A DNA stretch of 51,999 bases from NCBI GenBank assembly GCA_947624625.1, contig CANQLD010000004.1:1-51999 (forward strand), read 5' to 3'. The position numbers were made by a program, and so were the translations under genes. The notes below the pieces were generated by a model, which was not told the origin of the DNA, ran no database searches, and saw nothing but the letters and a program-made list of their open reading frames with translations. Shown here one piece after another: positions 27,373-40,058 of this stretch; the stretch's first letter is position 1, and each line of letters starts with the position of its first letter. Source of the stretch: an uncultured Clostridia bacterium (GTDB taxonomy: Bacteria; Bacillota; Clostridia; TANB77; CAG-465).

Positions 27373-30300
27373 CTATCTATTCTTTCTTACAAGAACAACC
27401 AATATAACAAGTGCTCCTGCTATACTTGCAAAAGTTAGTGCATATCCACTAGTATTATTATTTGCTTTTTGTTTATTTGCACTTTCATAGTAATTTGAAA
27501 GTTCCTCATTATTGTCTATCTTCCAATCTTCTGTCTTTAGCTCTTCTTGTGGAGCTTCAAATAAATCATTTTCGTTATAAATAACATATTTTTTATTTAC
27601 ATTATCATAAACTGTTAAGTACTTGTTACTTAAAGAACTTTGCTTACTATCTGTATTTTGTAAGTAAACTTCATCTAGCACACCTAAATCTAAAGCAGCA
27701 TCATTTATTGGAGTTTCTTCTAATTTGTCAACTAACTTTTTAGTATTATCATATTTTTCATTTAAGTCTTTATCTATTGTAGCATAATTATTGCCAATAC
27801 TCTTTAGTAGATAATTAACAAAAGATATATTTTCCTTTACTTTATTATCATAAACAACTTCTCCAGTGATATAGTTAAATACATATATTCTACCACTTTC
27901 GTAATAAACAATAATATTTTGACTGTTACTTTCTAAATTGCTTGTTATATTTTTTATATCACTATTTTTGAAATCATTTGGATAATTAAGTTTTGTTTTT
28001 AAATCGTATAACCTTCCATCACTTGATAATATTGTTTGATATTCATTATTGTTATAACTATCAACTATAACCTTACCTGGTAATATATCAAGAGTATTGT
28101 CAAATAAGTATAACCTATCATTTTTTAGGAAAGTTACAAAATCTCTTTCAATTACCTCATCATTTATAATCATATTTGTAAATAACATATATGTATCTAC
28201 TTTATTTCCTTGATAATTAAATGATTGAAGTGAGTACTTTTCACCAATATAATCAAATGTGTTTTTCTCTACTTTTTCCATACTTTCTAATGTATCTAAA
28301 CTATATATATTACCATTTTCTTCTAGTACTTTTCCATTAAATAAATTAACGTAATCTCCAGCTATATTATTAATATTAGAGCATAACTTTTTACCCATTA
28401 AGTAATAATATTCTTCTTTATAATTTAATACATCATTTTTTACATCTTCTGGAACTATTTTTACTGTCTTTTTATTTATACCATCAGATATTGTAATTTC
28501 AACATCAGATACAAAGTCATATTTAAATGTAAATATTTTATTATCTATAGCAATATTGTTAGATAGTTTATCTCCTACTTTGTAATTGAAATATGTATTT
28601 GCACTTGCCTCACTAAACTCTAGGTTTATTTTATCTACATCTACTGCATATGCTTTTACTTCAGGAAGTCTAGATATAGGGATTTTCAAACCTTTATATG
28701 TTGTAAATAATTCTTTATTAGAGTTTGCATTGTTAAGGCTTGTAGTTGCAACATCTGTTGGTAAGTTTATTCCAGTTTGATTATTTGTACTCTTTGCAAA
28801 TGGATATTTTCCATCTTCAAGTGAACTAAAATCATAATAAGTTTCAGACCATTGCATATTATTGATATATGTATCTTTATTTTCAAGTTGTGTTCTATCT
28901 AAAGCATGAGACATGTCAAAGTCAGTATTGTTACTATTTACATATTCATTATTGATTTTTGAATATTTTGAAAAATATGTATTTGTTAATTTAGAATCTT
29001 GATCTTTTTTTGCACCTACACCAAATGTTATATTTTCATTACTTAAATCATTATTTAATTGTACATCAAAGTAGTTACCACCATATCTATTTTCATATAA
29101 TTCTATAGCCGTATCACCTATTGTTGCACCAACATTTGTAGGAGCAGTAATTGTTGCACCTGCAATATAGTTTTTGTATATTCCTGAAATCCAGTCTATT
29201 GCAGTATTATTTGTATTATCAAGATATCCAAGAATTCCCGCTGCATTTTCTGTTGTTGCAGTAACATTTGAATCACTATATGAATGTGCGATTGCTCCTC
29301 TAACCATTCTACCTGCAATTCCTGCAACATTTTTATCTCCTACAACAGGTGTATTTTTTGCAAAGCTTGATTTTATAGCAGGGTTAGATTCAGTATATCT
29401 TCCACTATTATCTATACTTCCAGTTATTCCACCAATATTTGAACCTGTACCTGTAACTGATGAATCTATTACTCCACAATTCCATGCAGATGCACTCAAA
29501 TAACCACTTATACCGCCAAGATAAGATTCGCCGCTTATTTTACATCTAGTAACGAAACAATTACTCATATTACGGTCACCATTACCAGATATTCCTCCTG
29601 CATAGTTTTTAGCAGTAATTACACAATCTGTTGCACTTACATTTTGATCTCCATGAAGACCTGCAATTCCTCCTGCATAGTTATTGGTTGCAGTTACATC
29701 AGAATCAGTTACTGTAGAAGCGGTTACTGTTCCATCTCCAGATATTCCACCAACATAATTAACTCCAGTTACGTGTACGTCATCTATAGTGGCAACTGTT
29801 ATTGTTCCTCCACCACCATTTACAGCTCCTGCATCATTTCCTGTTGCATTAATTATTATATCTTTTCCTGTTACATTTTTTATTGTTGCTACGTTATTTG
29901 CAGTAAATCCTCCTACATAGGATTTACCTGTACATCTTATATGATTTAATGTAACATTTTCTGTATTATAACTTATATATCTTATTGGGCCTACACTATC
30001 GCAATTTGGCATATCAAATTCTATATCTTCTAATGATATATCTTTTAGTGATGTATTTATTATATCAAAGAATGATTTATATGAGCCTGTTTCAGCAGTA
30101 TATTTTACTCTTTTAAATGATATATCACTAATACCTACATCATTACCTCCAAGTTCCCTTATAAATCCTACTAAAGCATTCTGTGAAGAGCCTGAGGTAA
30201 TTTCAATATCTTCAAAATTAATAGATTTCATACTATACAAGGCACTCTTTATGAAGCAATCATATTGATTTGGTAAATCAATTTTCAAATTACGCATTGT

Positions 30301-33300
30301 ATATTTTTGCCCTGACTCTGATTCAAGTCGTCCTATTCTTAGATTATAATTTGGCGTTACACCTTCAAAATCTATATCATCCATCAATCTATAATTTTCA
30401 GAACTTAATGGATCAATATTTTGCCATTCATCTACATTACGTATCTCTTTAAAGAATTGTAATTGCAAAAGATAACAAACATCATATTGCTTTTGTTCTC
30501 CATTTTCATCAGTATAATTTATTTTTGTAATCATATATGTATCATAAAACTTTTTAGGCTTTATACTTAAGTTTATTGCAGTTTGGTGATTTCTTGTTAC
30601 TGCTTTTTGTTCAAGTATTTCTAATGAGTCTATTTCAATACCACTAATTTCAAGATTATTTGGATTGTCTATTACTAGCTGAACTGTAGCATTATACGGT
30701 GTTTTGTTTACTTGAGTATTATAATCTATTGGTTGTATTACAAACTCTCTTTGTTTTTTAGCTATTAATATATTATCTTTTTGATTTGGTAATAATGTTT
30801 TGTTATCAGTGTAATATAATTTTGGTAAAATACCTTCTGCAATTTGCTCATAACTATATGAATTATCAAATTTAATAGTATTAAGATATGTACTTTTATT
30901 TGTTAATTCCTCATATGTTAAAAGACCAGCTGTTCCACTTTTATCTTCTCTTGATACTCCATTAAAATATTGATCAACAAATCCATAACAATTAGTAGAA
31001 TCTGATGTTCCATTTATTCTTCTTGTTACAGTTTTAATGTTATCTAAATATATATCCCCAAGGAATAAACAGTTATTTGTATTTGAACCATTTCCTTTAA
31101 TGCCACCTATATTTACTGTACTTACTCCAAAAATATCAACTGTACTATAACACCTATTTAATACATTAGAGCCAGTTCCTACAATACCACCTATTTGATA
31201 TCCATCATTTGTATATAACCTTCCTGTTGTATAACAATTATTTACTGCAGAAAGTCCATTTTGCTCATAACCTATAAGTCCACCTATTCCTGTAAACTTA
31301 CCTATGTTTATAGACTCCATGTCTACATCTTGTACAAAGCAATTTGACATATTTGTATAATTTCCATATCCAACAAGTCCTCCAAATATCAATGTTAAGT
31401 CCTTATTATCTATATGGAATTTAAAATCACTTACTCCACAATTTCTAATGATTGTATTATATGTTCTTCCAACTAAGCCTCCTATATATAGCTCACCTGA
31501 ATTTCTCATACCATTCATTTCAATATTTTTTATGTGGACATTTTCAATAATTGAAGGAGAATTTGCGATACCTATAAAGCCATTTTCCAAATTATCCTTT
31601 ACATCAGTATGAGTATAATTTTCAATGTTCAAATTTTGTATAGTTCCAGTAAGTGCTGCAAAGAATCCTCTATAATTTCCTGGTACTCTTATATTTTTTA
31701 TTGTTTTATTATTTCCATTTAACTTTCCTGTATAAGTTGTATTTATCAAAACATCTGTACCTTCATTTATAAAATCAAGGTCAGTCATAAGTAGATAGTT
31801 TTCTGTAGGAGATTTTGGTATTTTCTTCCAATCCTCTAAACTATTTATTTCTCTAAAAAAGTCTACATAGAAAACCTTTTCATTTTCTGTATATTTTCTT
31901 GTTGAATGTATTCCTAAAACTCCTTTTGATGTTATTGACATTATTGAATATTTTGAAAGTGAACGAATTGGATTCTTTATTTCAACTAAAACATCTGACT
32001 TTCCTTCTTTAAATTCTTGTGAAAGTATTTTAACATCTGAATCATTGATGTCTTTTATAGTAAATCCAGTTATCTCTTCTCCAGCAGGGTTATATACACT
32101 TATTTCAATTTTAGCACTTGTATATGATGTTTGTTCAATTAATCTACTACTTGTAACATCAACATAATCTTCCTCTGTTAATTTAGGTAATTCTAAGTAT
32201 TCTTGATTTGGCATAGATTCGTCTAATATTAACTGAGGGAAATATCCTCTATTTACTAAATCATCAACTATAAATTGATTATATGAATTTAGCATTTCAT
32301 TTTGATATTTTACGTCATACAAAGTTGTATATGATGCTTTTTTATTACAACCATTATTAAAGTTTCTATCATCAAAGTAGTGAGAATTAGTTACAGTTGT
32401 ATAGCCATCAAGATAACCTATAGTAGGTCCTCTACCAAGTGTTATTGTATTACTACTTCCAACCGAGTAAATATTCTTTGCCGTTCCATAACTTATTCTT
32501 CCAACTACATTTGCAGTATAGTCATTTCCTGGATTATCGCCATCAACTCCAGCTAGACTAAATACATTTTCTATAGTACCATATCTATTAACACTAAGTG
32601 CAACAGGTGCAGAATTGTTATTTGGGTATTTTACTCTCATATTTGTACCGTAAACATAACCATTTCTAATTGTTCCACTTACTTCACTAAATCCTGCTGT
32701 AATTGATTGCTGAGCATAGAAAGTATCTTGTAAATGAATTATGAAATTCTCAAGCACACCAGGGCACGAATAACCAAGTAATCTATAGCTTATATTTGGC
32801 AATTCATTTGACTCAACTAAATTTATTATAATTCCTCTTATTGTTCCATAATTGTATACTACAAATCCATTGAAATCTGATGTTTCAACAGGGTTATTTA
32901 TGCTTATATCGTATACCAAATTTTCAATAATACCCTCTGTACCTATATACTGGAAGATTGCATAATTAGAAGATCTATCTCTTGAAAGTGTATTACCTTG
33001 GAAATTTACATCTCCATTAAATTGAATATTATTACTATAATGCAAAGTAGTATCTGTAAGTCCTGTTAAATCAATGTCTCTTAATACAAAATAATGTCCT
33101 TCTGGTTGAATTTCTAAAAATTCTTCTCTTGTTTTTATTCCTACTATTTCATCATCAGTTCTAAATGATACTGTATCAAGAACATTAAATCTTTCATTTG
33201 ACTTTATAGCAAGTTCTGCTTTATAGTCTGCATTTTCATCTAATATGAAATCTTTTATACTATCTACAACCATATTTGAACTGCCAATTTCTTCATAACG

Positions 33301-35964
33301 ATTAGTAGATATTAATTCACCATCTTTGTATAAAAGAAGATAGTAATCATTAGTATCTATTTCGTTATTTCCATCAATTAAATTAATTTCAAATGTTGCA
33401 TCTAAATCATAAATAAACTCTTCATAATCAGTTCTATCATCACCAATTTCTACTTGAAGTTCTTTAATTTGAACTGGATTATTATTATTTGATGCAATAT
33501 AAAAACCTAGATATCCTGAATCATTAACTGTTACTGTATATCCAAACCTTTGCCAATTAGTAGAGTTAACAGGTATCTTTGTTCCAGATGTTGTAGGTAT
33601 CTTTTTATTTTCAAAGTACATAGATGTTCCTGCAGTAGTAGTCATTTTAGCTAAAAATGAAATTGTTACAGTTTTTCCAATATAATCTCTTAAATCATAA
33701 GTATATACTTGAGAATAATTTCCTATTGTACTATTGTGCAGTCTTAATATTCCTTCTTCTTCACTATATTGTTTATAGCATAAAGTTGTAGTATTAAATG
33801 TTGTACTGTACCATTTTACCTTAGATTTTGCATCAATAAGGTTTTTACCCAGTGGCTTTCTAAGTAAGTTAGCTAAATCAATCTTTCCTTCAAGTCCAGA
33901 AATAGTTACAATATTTTTTTCAAATAATAAATAATTATTATAATATGTATTATAGTCGTGTCCTTCATTATATTCATCTGCATAAACATATAATCTATAT
34001 GTTTGATTTTCATTTAATTTATCATATGAAAGTCTTATAAAATCTTCATTTGTATTTACAGTTACTAAATCAACTAACTTATCATCTTTATCTTTTAATT
34101 CTAATCTTACATTATTTTGTAATACTGCTATATCTGGGTCTTCAATATTTATATCAAAGTCAATTATATTTCCTGTAACAAATAGATTTTTAATATTAAC
34201 CTTAGCAGGTTTTTTCATAGTTTTAAAAGGTTCTATTGAGTGTCTTCCACCTACGACCTCAGTATATGTTCCTTGAACAACAGTTGTATTAACATTAAAC
34301 TGATACTTTGTTGAAGAGTCTAATCCTTCAAAATTAACTTCTATTTCTTCTCCTTTTTTAAAATTAGAAAGTTGCTCGTCATTTAAATATATTGAGAAAG
34401 TTTTTCCACCTTCTAATACATTTCCATTAACATCCTGTTCCCTAAGTAGTAAAGTCGCTTGACTTATGATTTTAACCAATCTATTATCTGTAATATCAGT
34501 ATTTATTTTTAATTTAATTTTTGCATTTTGATACGTTAACTCAACCATTTCTGTATTAAGGTATAATTTACCAAGTGTTCCTATTGTTGCAGTTATAAAA
34601 TCACCTTGTCCTATAATTTGATCTTTGTATATACCATTACCGTCTCCTAAATCATAATTTGCATATATTGTTATTATATAGTTTTGTAACGGACTTAATG
34701 ATTCGAAAATCAAATCTACTCTATCTTTTATTTCAAGATTTCCAGACTCAACAACTTCTCCAGTTAAAGTTGTTAATTCATATCTATACCCAGACATTGT
34801 TACATTATCAGTATTAATCAAAGACAATGTTACTCCAACTTGTGTAAGGTCTTTTTTAGATGTCTGAATATTAACTCTAGGGTCAGCCTTAGCAGTCACA
34901 GTATTTCCTTTACTATTATTTAATTTAAACTTATTACCAACTAAATCATAAAGAAAAATCTCATATGAATATTTAGAATTTGAAAGTAATGTTTCTGATG
35001 TTTGGAAAGTAACTTTTTCACCTTTTAGCATTGCATTTAAATAAGCAATAGGTATTCTATATGAAACATTATTAATTACAAGTTCTCCACTCTTTAGCCC
35101 TTTAAATACTTCATCTTTTAAATCATTTTCAAAACATAAATCAGCAATTTCTATTTTATCTTTATAAATATTACCATTTTTAAAATCAAGAGTTATCGAA
35201 TTTAAAGATTCAAAAGATTTTGTTTTTATAGTCTGAGTATAGAATTGTCTAACTCTCTTTTTTCCTTCTATATCTAAATAAGTATATTTTGCAGTAATTT
35301 CATATTCATCATCAGGTGCTAACCCTCTTATTTCAATATTCCCAGAACTTCTATATGATTTAAGTAAATATTTTTGTCCATTTTTTGTTATTGTAATTTC
35401 AACAGGAGAAGTTATAGCTCCACTTGGATCATATATATTAAGTACTGATGATGTATAATATACATTTTCAGTAAATGTATCAAGTGTTACTTTAGGGTCT
35501 ATATATTCAATTTCTTTCTCTTCTGTTTTTTCTTCCTCTACATCTTCTTCTATAACTATAGTTTCTTCTTTTTTTGGTTCTTCTTGTTCTTCACTTTCAA
35601 AATTTACATTTTCAATAGGTCTCTTTTTTAAACCAAGATTTATTAATAAATCATTATAATTTAGTGTTACGTCTGATATTGAAATTTCTGAGTTATCATC
35701 AACATCAGATATTCTTTGATATGAAAATTCATCATTTTTTATTTTATATAATGCAATATAGTCGTTATTAAAATAAATGATACTATTCATTGGTATTATA
35801 TATTCATTAAATGCTGTCTTTAATTTTATCTCTTTTGTATTTACACATATTTTATTAGTACTCTTTAAAAAGATATATTCATTAATATCTGCTCTCATTA
35901 AATCATCCATGTTATATTTTATTCCTGATGAAAGTGTAAATGAGAGTTGTCCGCCCTGATATTG
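27373..35964 (-). CDS. giant surface protein (2845 aa as called): Fn3-like domains, CBM-like domain, GLUG/beta-helix-like repeats, C-terminal TM; probably the 3' part of a split gene
   Basis: Continuous ORF; GGLVGYGNYTNMSNCFV, GGIVGTGSNVLNRCYS, GGISGNGDRNMSNCFV repeats; C-terminal YALTFASIAGALVILVVLVRKNR; frame is open back to ~35964. Confidence 0.85.
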   Translation of the reverse strand, partial: QYQGGQLSFTLSSGIKYNMDDLMRADINEYIFLKSTNKICVNTKEIKLKTAFNEYIIPMNSIIYFNNDYIALYKIKNDEFSYQRISDVDDNSEISISDVTLNYNDLLINLGLKKRPIENVNFESEEQEEPKKEETIVIEEDVEEEKTEEKEIEYIDPKVTLDTFTENVYYTSSVLNIYDPSGAITSPVEITITKNGQKYLLKSYRSSGNIEIRGLAPDDEYEITAKYTYLDIEGKKRVRQFYTQTIKTKSFESLNSITLDFKNGNIYKDKIEIADLCFENDLKDEVFKGLKSGELVINNVSYRIPIAYLNAMLKGEKVTFQTSETLLSNSKYSYEIFLYDLVGNKFKLNNSKGNTVTAKADPRVNIQTSKKDLTQVGVTLSLINTDNVTMSGYRYELTTLTGEVVESGNLEIKDRVDLIFESLSPLQNYIITIYANYDLGDGNGIYKDQIIGQGDFITATIGTLGKLYLNTEMVELTYQNAKIKLKINTDITDNRLVKIISQATLLLREQDVNGNVLEGGKTFSIYLNDEQLSNFKKGEEIEVNFEGLDSSTKYQFNVNTTVVQGTYTEVVGGRHSIEPFKTMKKPAKVNIKNLFVTGNIIDFDINIEDPDIAVLQNNVRLELKDKDDKLVDLVTVNTNEDFIRLSYDKLNENQTYRLYVYADEYNEGHDYNTYYNNYLLFEKNIVTISGLEGKIDLANLLRKPLGKNLIDAKSKVKWYSTTFNTTTLCYKQYSEEEGILRLHNSTIGNYSQVYTYDLRDYIGKTVTISFLAKMTTTAGTSMYFENKKIPTTSGTKIPVNSTNWQRFGYTVTVNDSGYLGFYIASNNNNPVQIKELQVEIGDDRTDYEEFIYDLDATFEINLIDGNNEIDTNDYYLLLYKDGELISTNRYEEIGSSNMVVDSIKDFILDENADYKAELAIKSNERFNVLDTVSFRTDDEIVGIKTREEFLEIQPEGHYFVLRDIDLTGLTDTTLHYSNNIQFNGDVNFQGNTLSRDRSSNYAIFQYIGTEGIIENLVYDISINNPVETSDFNGFVVYNYGTIRGIIINLVESNELPNISYRLLGYSCPGVLENFIIHLQDTFYAQQSITAGFSEVSGTIRNGYVYGTNMRVKYPNNNSAPVALSVNRYGTIENVFSLAGVDGDNPGNDYTANVVGRISYGTAKNIYSVGSSNTITLGRGPTIGYLDGYTTVTNSHYFDDRNFNNGCNKKASYTTLYDVKYQNEMLNSYNQFIVDDLVNRGYFPQLILDESMPNQEYLELPKLTEEDYVDVTSSRLIEQTSYTSAKIEISVYNPAGEEITGFTIKDINDSDVKILSQEFKEGKSDVLVEIKNPIRSLSKYSIMSITSKGVLGIHSTRKYTENEKVFYVDFFREINSLEDWKKIPKSPTENYLLMTDLDFINEGTDVLINTTYTGKLNGNNKTIKNIRVPGNYRGFFAALTGTIQNLNIENYTHTDVKDNLENGFIGIANSPSIIENVHIKNIEMNGMRNSGELYIGGLVGRTYNTIIRNCGVSDFKFHIDNKDLTLIFGGLVGYGNYTNMSNCFVQDVDMESINIGKFTGIGGLIGYEQNGLSAVNNCYTTGRLYTNDGYQIGGIVGTGSNVLNRCYSTVDIFGVSTVNIGGIKGNGSNTNNCLFLGDIYLDNIKTVTRRINGTSDSTNCYGFVDQYFNGVSREDKSGTAGLLTYEELTNKSTYLNTIKFDNSYSYEQIAEGILPKLYYTDNKTLLPNQKDNILIAKKQREFVIQPIDYNTQVNKTPYNATVQLVIDNPNNLEISGIEIDSLEILEQKAVTRNHQTAINLSIKPKKFYDTYMITKINYTDENGEQKQYDVCYLLQLQFFKEIRNVDEWQNIDPLSSENYRLMDDIDFEGVTPNYNLRIGRLESESGQKYTMRNLKIDLPNQYDCFIKSALYSMKSINFEDIEITSGSSQNALVGFIRELGGNDVGISDISFKRVKYTAETGSYKSFFDIINTSLKDISLEDIEFDMPNCDSVGPIRYISYNTENVTLNHIRCTGKSYVGGFTANNVATIKNVTGKDIIINATGNDAGAVNGGGGTITVATIDDVHVTGVNYVGGISGDGTVTASTVTDSDVTATNNYAGGIAGLHGDQNVSATDCVITAKNYAGGISGNGDRNMSNCFVTRCKISGESYLGGISGYLSASAWNCGVIDSSVTGTGSNIGGITGSIDNSGRYTESNPAIKSSFAKNTPVVGDKNVAGIAGRMVRGAIAHSYSDSNVTATTENAAGILGYLDNTNNTAIDWISGIYKNYIAGATITAPTNVGATIGDTAIELYENRYGGNYFDVQLNNDLSNENITFGVGAKKDQDSKLTNTYFSKYSKINNEYVNSNNTDFDMSHALDRTQLENKDTYINNMQWSETYYDFSSLEDGKYPFAKSTNNQTGINLPTDVATTSLNNANSNKELFTTYKGLKIPISRLPEVKAYAVDVDKINLEFSEASANTYFNYKVGDKLSNNIAIDNKIFTFKYDFVSDVEITISDGINKKTVKIVPEDVKNDVLNYKEEYYYLMGKKLCSNINNIAGDYVNLFNGKVLEENGNIYSLDTLESMEKVEKNTFDYIGEKYSLQSFNYQGNKVDTYMLFTNMIINDEVIERDFVTFLKNDRLYLFDNTLDILPGKVIVDSYNNNEYQTILSSDGRLYDLKTKLNYPNDFKNSDIKNITSNLESNSQNIIVYYESGRIYVFNYITGEVVYDNKVKENISFVNYLLKSIGNNYATIDKDLNEKYDNTKKLVDKLEETPINDAALDLGVLDEVYLQNTDSKQSSLSNKYLTVYDNVNKKYVIYNENDLFEAPQEELKTEDWKIDNNEELSNYYESANKQKANNNTSGYALTFASIAGALVILVVLVRKNR

Positions 35965-36403
35965 TTAAGAAATCTTTTGTAATTAAAGATACATCTTCTG
36001 ATAAATTATACAAAACTATATTATCATTTATATATATAGGATAATCCAAATTTATATTGTTAACTGTACTCTTTCCTACATAAAATGAATTTAATCTTTT
36101 GTATATCATATCTTGTTCTTCAACTTTAATTGCTTTAATCTTATCATTTTCATCATTAAATTTTTTATTTAATAAATTTTCTGTAATTTTATTTCCAGAT
36201 ACAGCATAACCAGAATATTCAGCTATTTGATATGGCTTAAATCTAAAAACTAAAAAATAAAATAGTGCAAGTACAATGATTAAAAAAAGCAAAAGTAACA
36301 TAATAATAGAAGAGTTAGAAAGCACAGAATCTAATTTTTCTTCATTTTTTACTTTTTTTACATTAGACTCAATATTCAAACTAATCTCCTCCTTCATAAT
36401 CAA
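35912..36403 (-). CDS. membrane-anchored N-terminal fragment (163 aa) probably belonging to the downstream giant ORF
   Basis: Cytosolic N-terminus, one TM (IIMLLLLFLIIVLALFYFLVF), start of ectodomain; frame breaks near 35965. Confidence 0.7.
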   Translation of the reverse strand: MIMKEEISLNIESNVKKVKNEEKLDSVLSNSSIIMLLLLFLIIVLALFYFLVFRFKPYQIAEYSGYAVSGNKITENLLNKKFNDENDKIKAIKVEEQDMIYKRLNSFYVGKSTVNNINLDYPIYINDNIVLYNLSEDVSLITKDFLTISGRTTLIYTFIRNKI

Positions 36404-37091
36404 AATTATTTAAACTTTCAATTTTTTTAATTAATAGTTGATTACCTCTATCGCTTACAACAGAATCAATACTTAAAGAAATTGTATAATTATCTGTTTT
36501 AGCAATAACTTCCTGATTAGGTGTTTCAATAATTTGACAATTATCTTCCTCATAATTGTATAATTCAATATTTTTGTTATATTCAACTATCGCGTATGAA
36601 AGTGCAGGTACTTTATATTCTTGTGAATCTATTACAATAGTTGTATCTTCTAAAAAGAAATACAAATCATTTCCATCATATAAAAATGCATTCTGTACAC
36701 TCTTTTGCTTTTTTTCACGTTCTATATATGTATCATAACCATCACTGTAAACATTAGTAAAATATGATAATTTATATAGTTTTACAGTTTGAAGTGGATA
36801 AACTATCGCCATATCCTTTGGTAGCAATACTCTCGACTTAACATCTTTATAATAAAGAGGTGTAGAATCAAGAGTTACCTTTAAATCTTTAAACCTTAGC
36901 TCAGTTATCTCGTTTCTATTTGTCAATCTAAAACTTCCTTCATATTCTACCTTCTTACCTGAGAAATATTGATAAAAACTATGGTCTTCAAAAAATTCTA
37001 TCTTATAATAACTAAGTAAAATAGCAACAATAATTAGAACTACAAGAAAAGCAACTAGCATTATAATTTTTATAATATTATCTTTGTTCAT
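36381..37091 (-). CDS. single-pass membrane protein (236 aa) with shared ectodomain
   Basis: N-terminal TM; ectodomain resembles N-terminal regions of 1747-aa, 484-aa and split giant proteins. Confidence 0.75.
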   Translation of the reverse strand: MNKDNIIKIIMLVAFLVVLIIVAILLSYYKIEFFEDHSFYQYFSGKKVEYEGSFRLTNRNEITELRFKDLKVTLDSTPLYYKDVKSRVLLPKDMAIVYPLQTVKLYKLSYFTNVYSDGYDTYIEREKKQKSVQNAFLYDGNDLYFFLEDTTIVIDSQEYKVPALSYAIVEYNKNIELYNYEEDNCQIIETPNQEVIAKTDNYTISLSIDSVVSDRGNQLLIKKIESLNNFDYEGGD

Positions 37092-37620
37092 AAGTTTTTC
37101 TCCTTTTTAGTTTTTTCCTTACACTCACATCTTCTATATTCCTTAGAGAAAAATATGTAGCATAAATTGATATAAATACACTTAGTAATGCTCTTATAAT
37201 AACAATAAATATATCACCATTGACATCTAATATATATCCATATAGACTATTTACTAATACTAATGAAAAAATTAATATGCATGAATTAATAACCTCAAAT
37301 ATTCCTTTTTTAAAATCAAATAACATAACTATATATATTAGCGATACTATCCCTACCATAATAACATTAGCTATAACTTGTTTGGAATATGTAAAAGCAG
37401 TATAATATATTAAAAATAACCTTATAAATATTAAAGAAATTAATATTATATCTACATTTTTTAGTCTAAGAAATATTCCATACATAAAAGAGTCAAATTT
37501 ATTTAATTTCAATTTAGAAGTAAATAATATTATGACTAGAAAAATAGATAAAATTGAAATAAGGAAAATTATCATCATATCGGAATATTCATTTAATTCA
37601 TACATTATTAATTCAATCAT
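37078..37620 (-). CDS. five-TM integral membrane protein (180 aa), unknown
   Basis: Five hydrophobic segments; overlaps the neighbouring gene. Confidence 0.75.
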   Translation of the reverse strand: MIELIMYELNEYSDMMIIFLISILSIFLVIILFTSKLKLNKFDSFMYGIFLRLKNVDIILISLIFIRLFLIYYTAFTYSKQVIANVIMVGIVSLIYIVMLFDFKKGIFEVINSCILIFSLVLVNSLYGYILDVNGDIFIVIIRALLSVFISIYATYFSLRNIEDVSVRKKLKRRKTYEQR

Positions 37621-37626
37621 ATTAGC

Positions 37627-40054
<2,428 letters not shown>

Positions 40055-40058
<4 letters not shown>

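Noticed and set aside
29174-29949. + strand ORFs 29174-29503 and 29644-29949
   Set aside because: Antisense to GLUG-like repeats of the giant gene; compositionally biased with no RBS support.
35950-35975. RF2-like or -1 slippery programmed frameshift in the giant gene
   Set aside because: No CTT-TGA-like stop in the zero frame and no X-XXY-YYZ heptamer seen; mutation or sequencing error is more likely.
37078-37620. 5-TM protein as ATP synthase subunit a
   Set aside because: Only short RLF-like strings; no recognisable conserved helix architecture, and the c subunit lacks its carboxylate.
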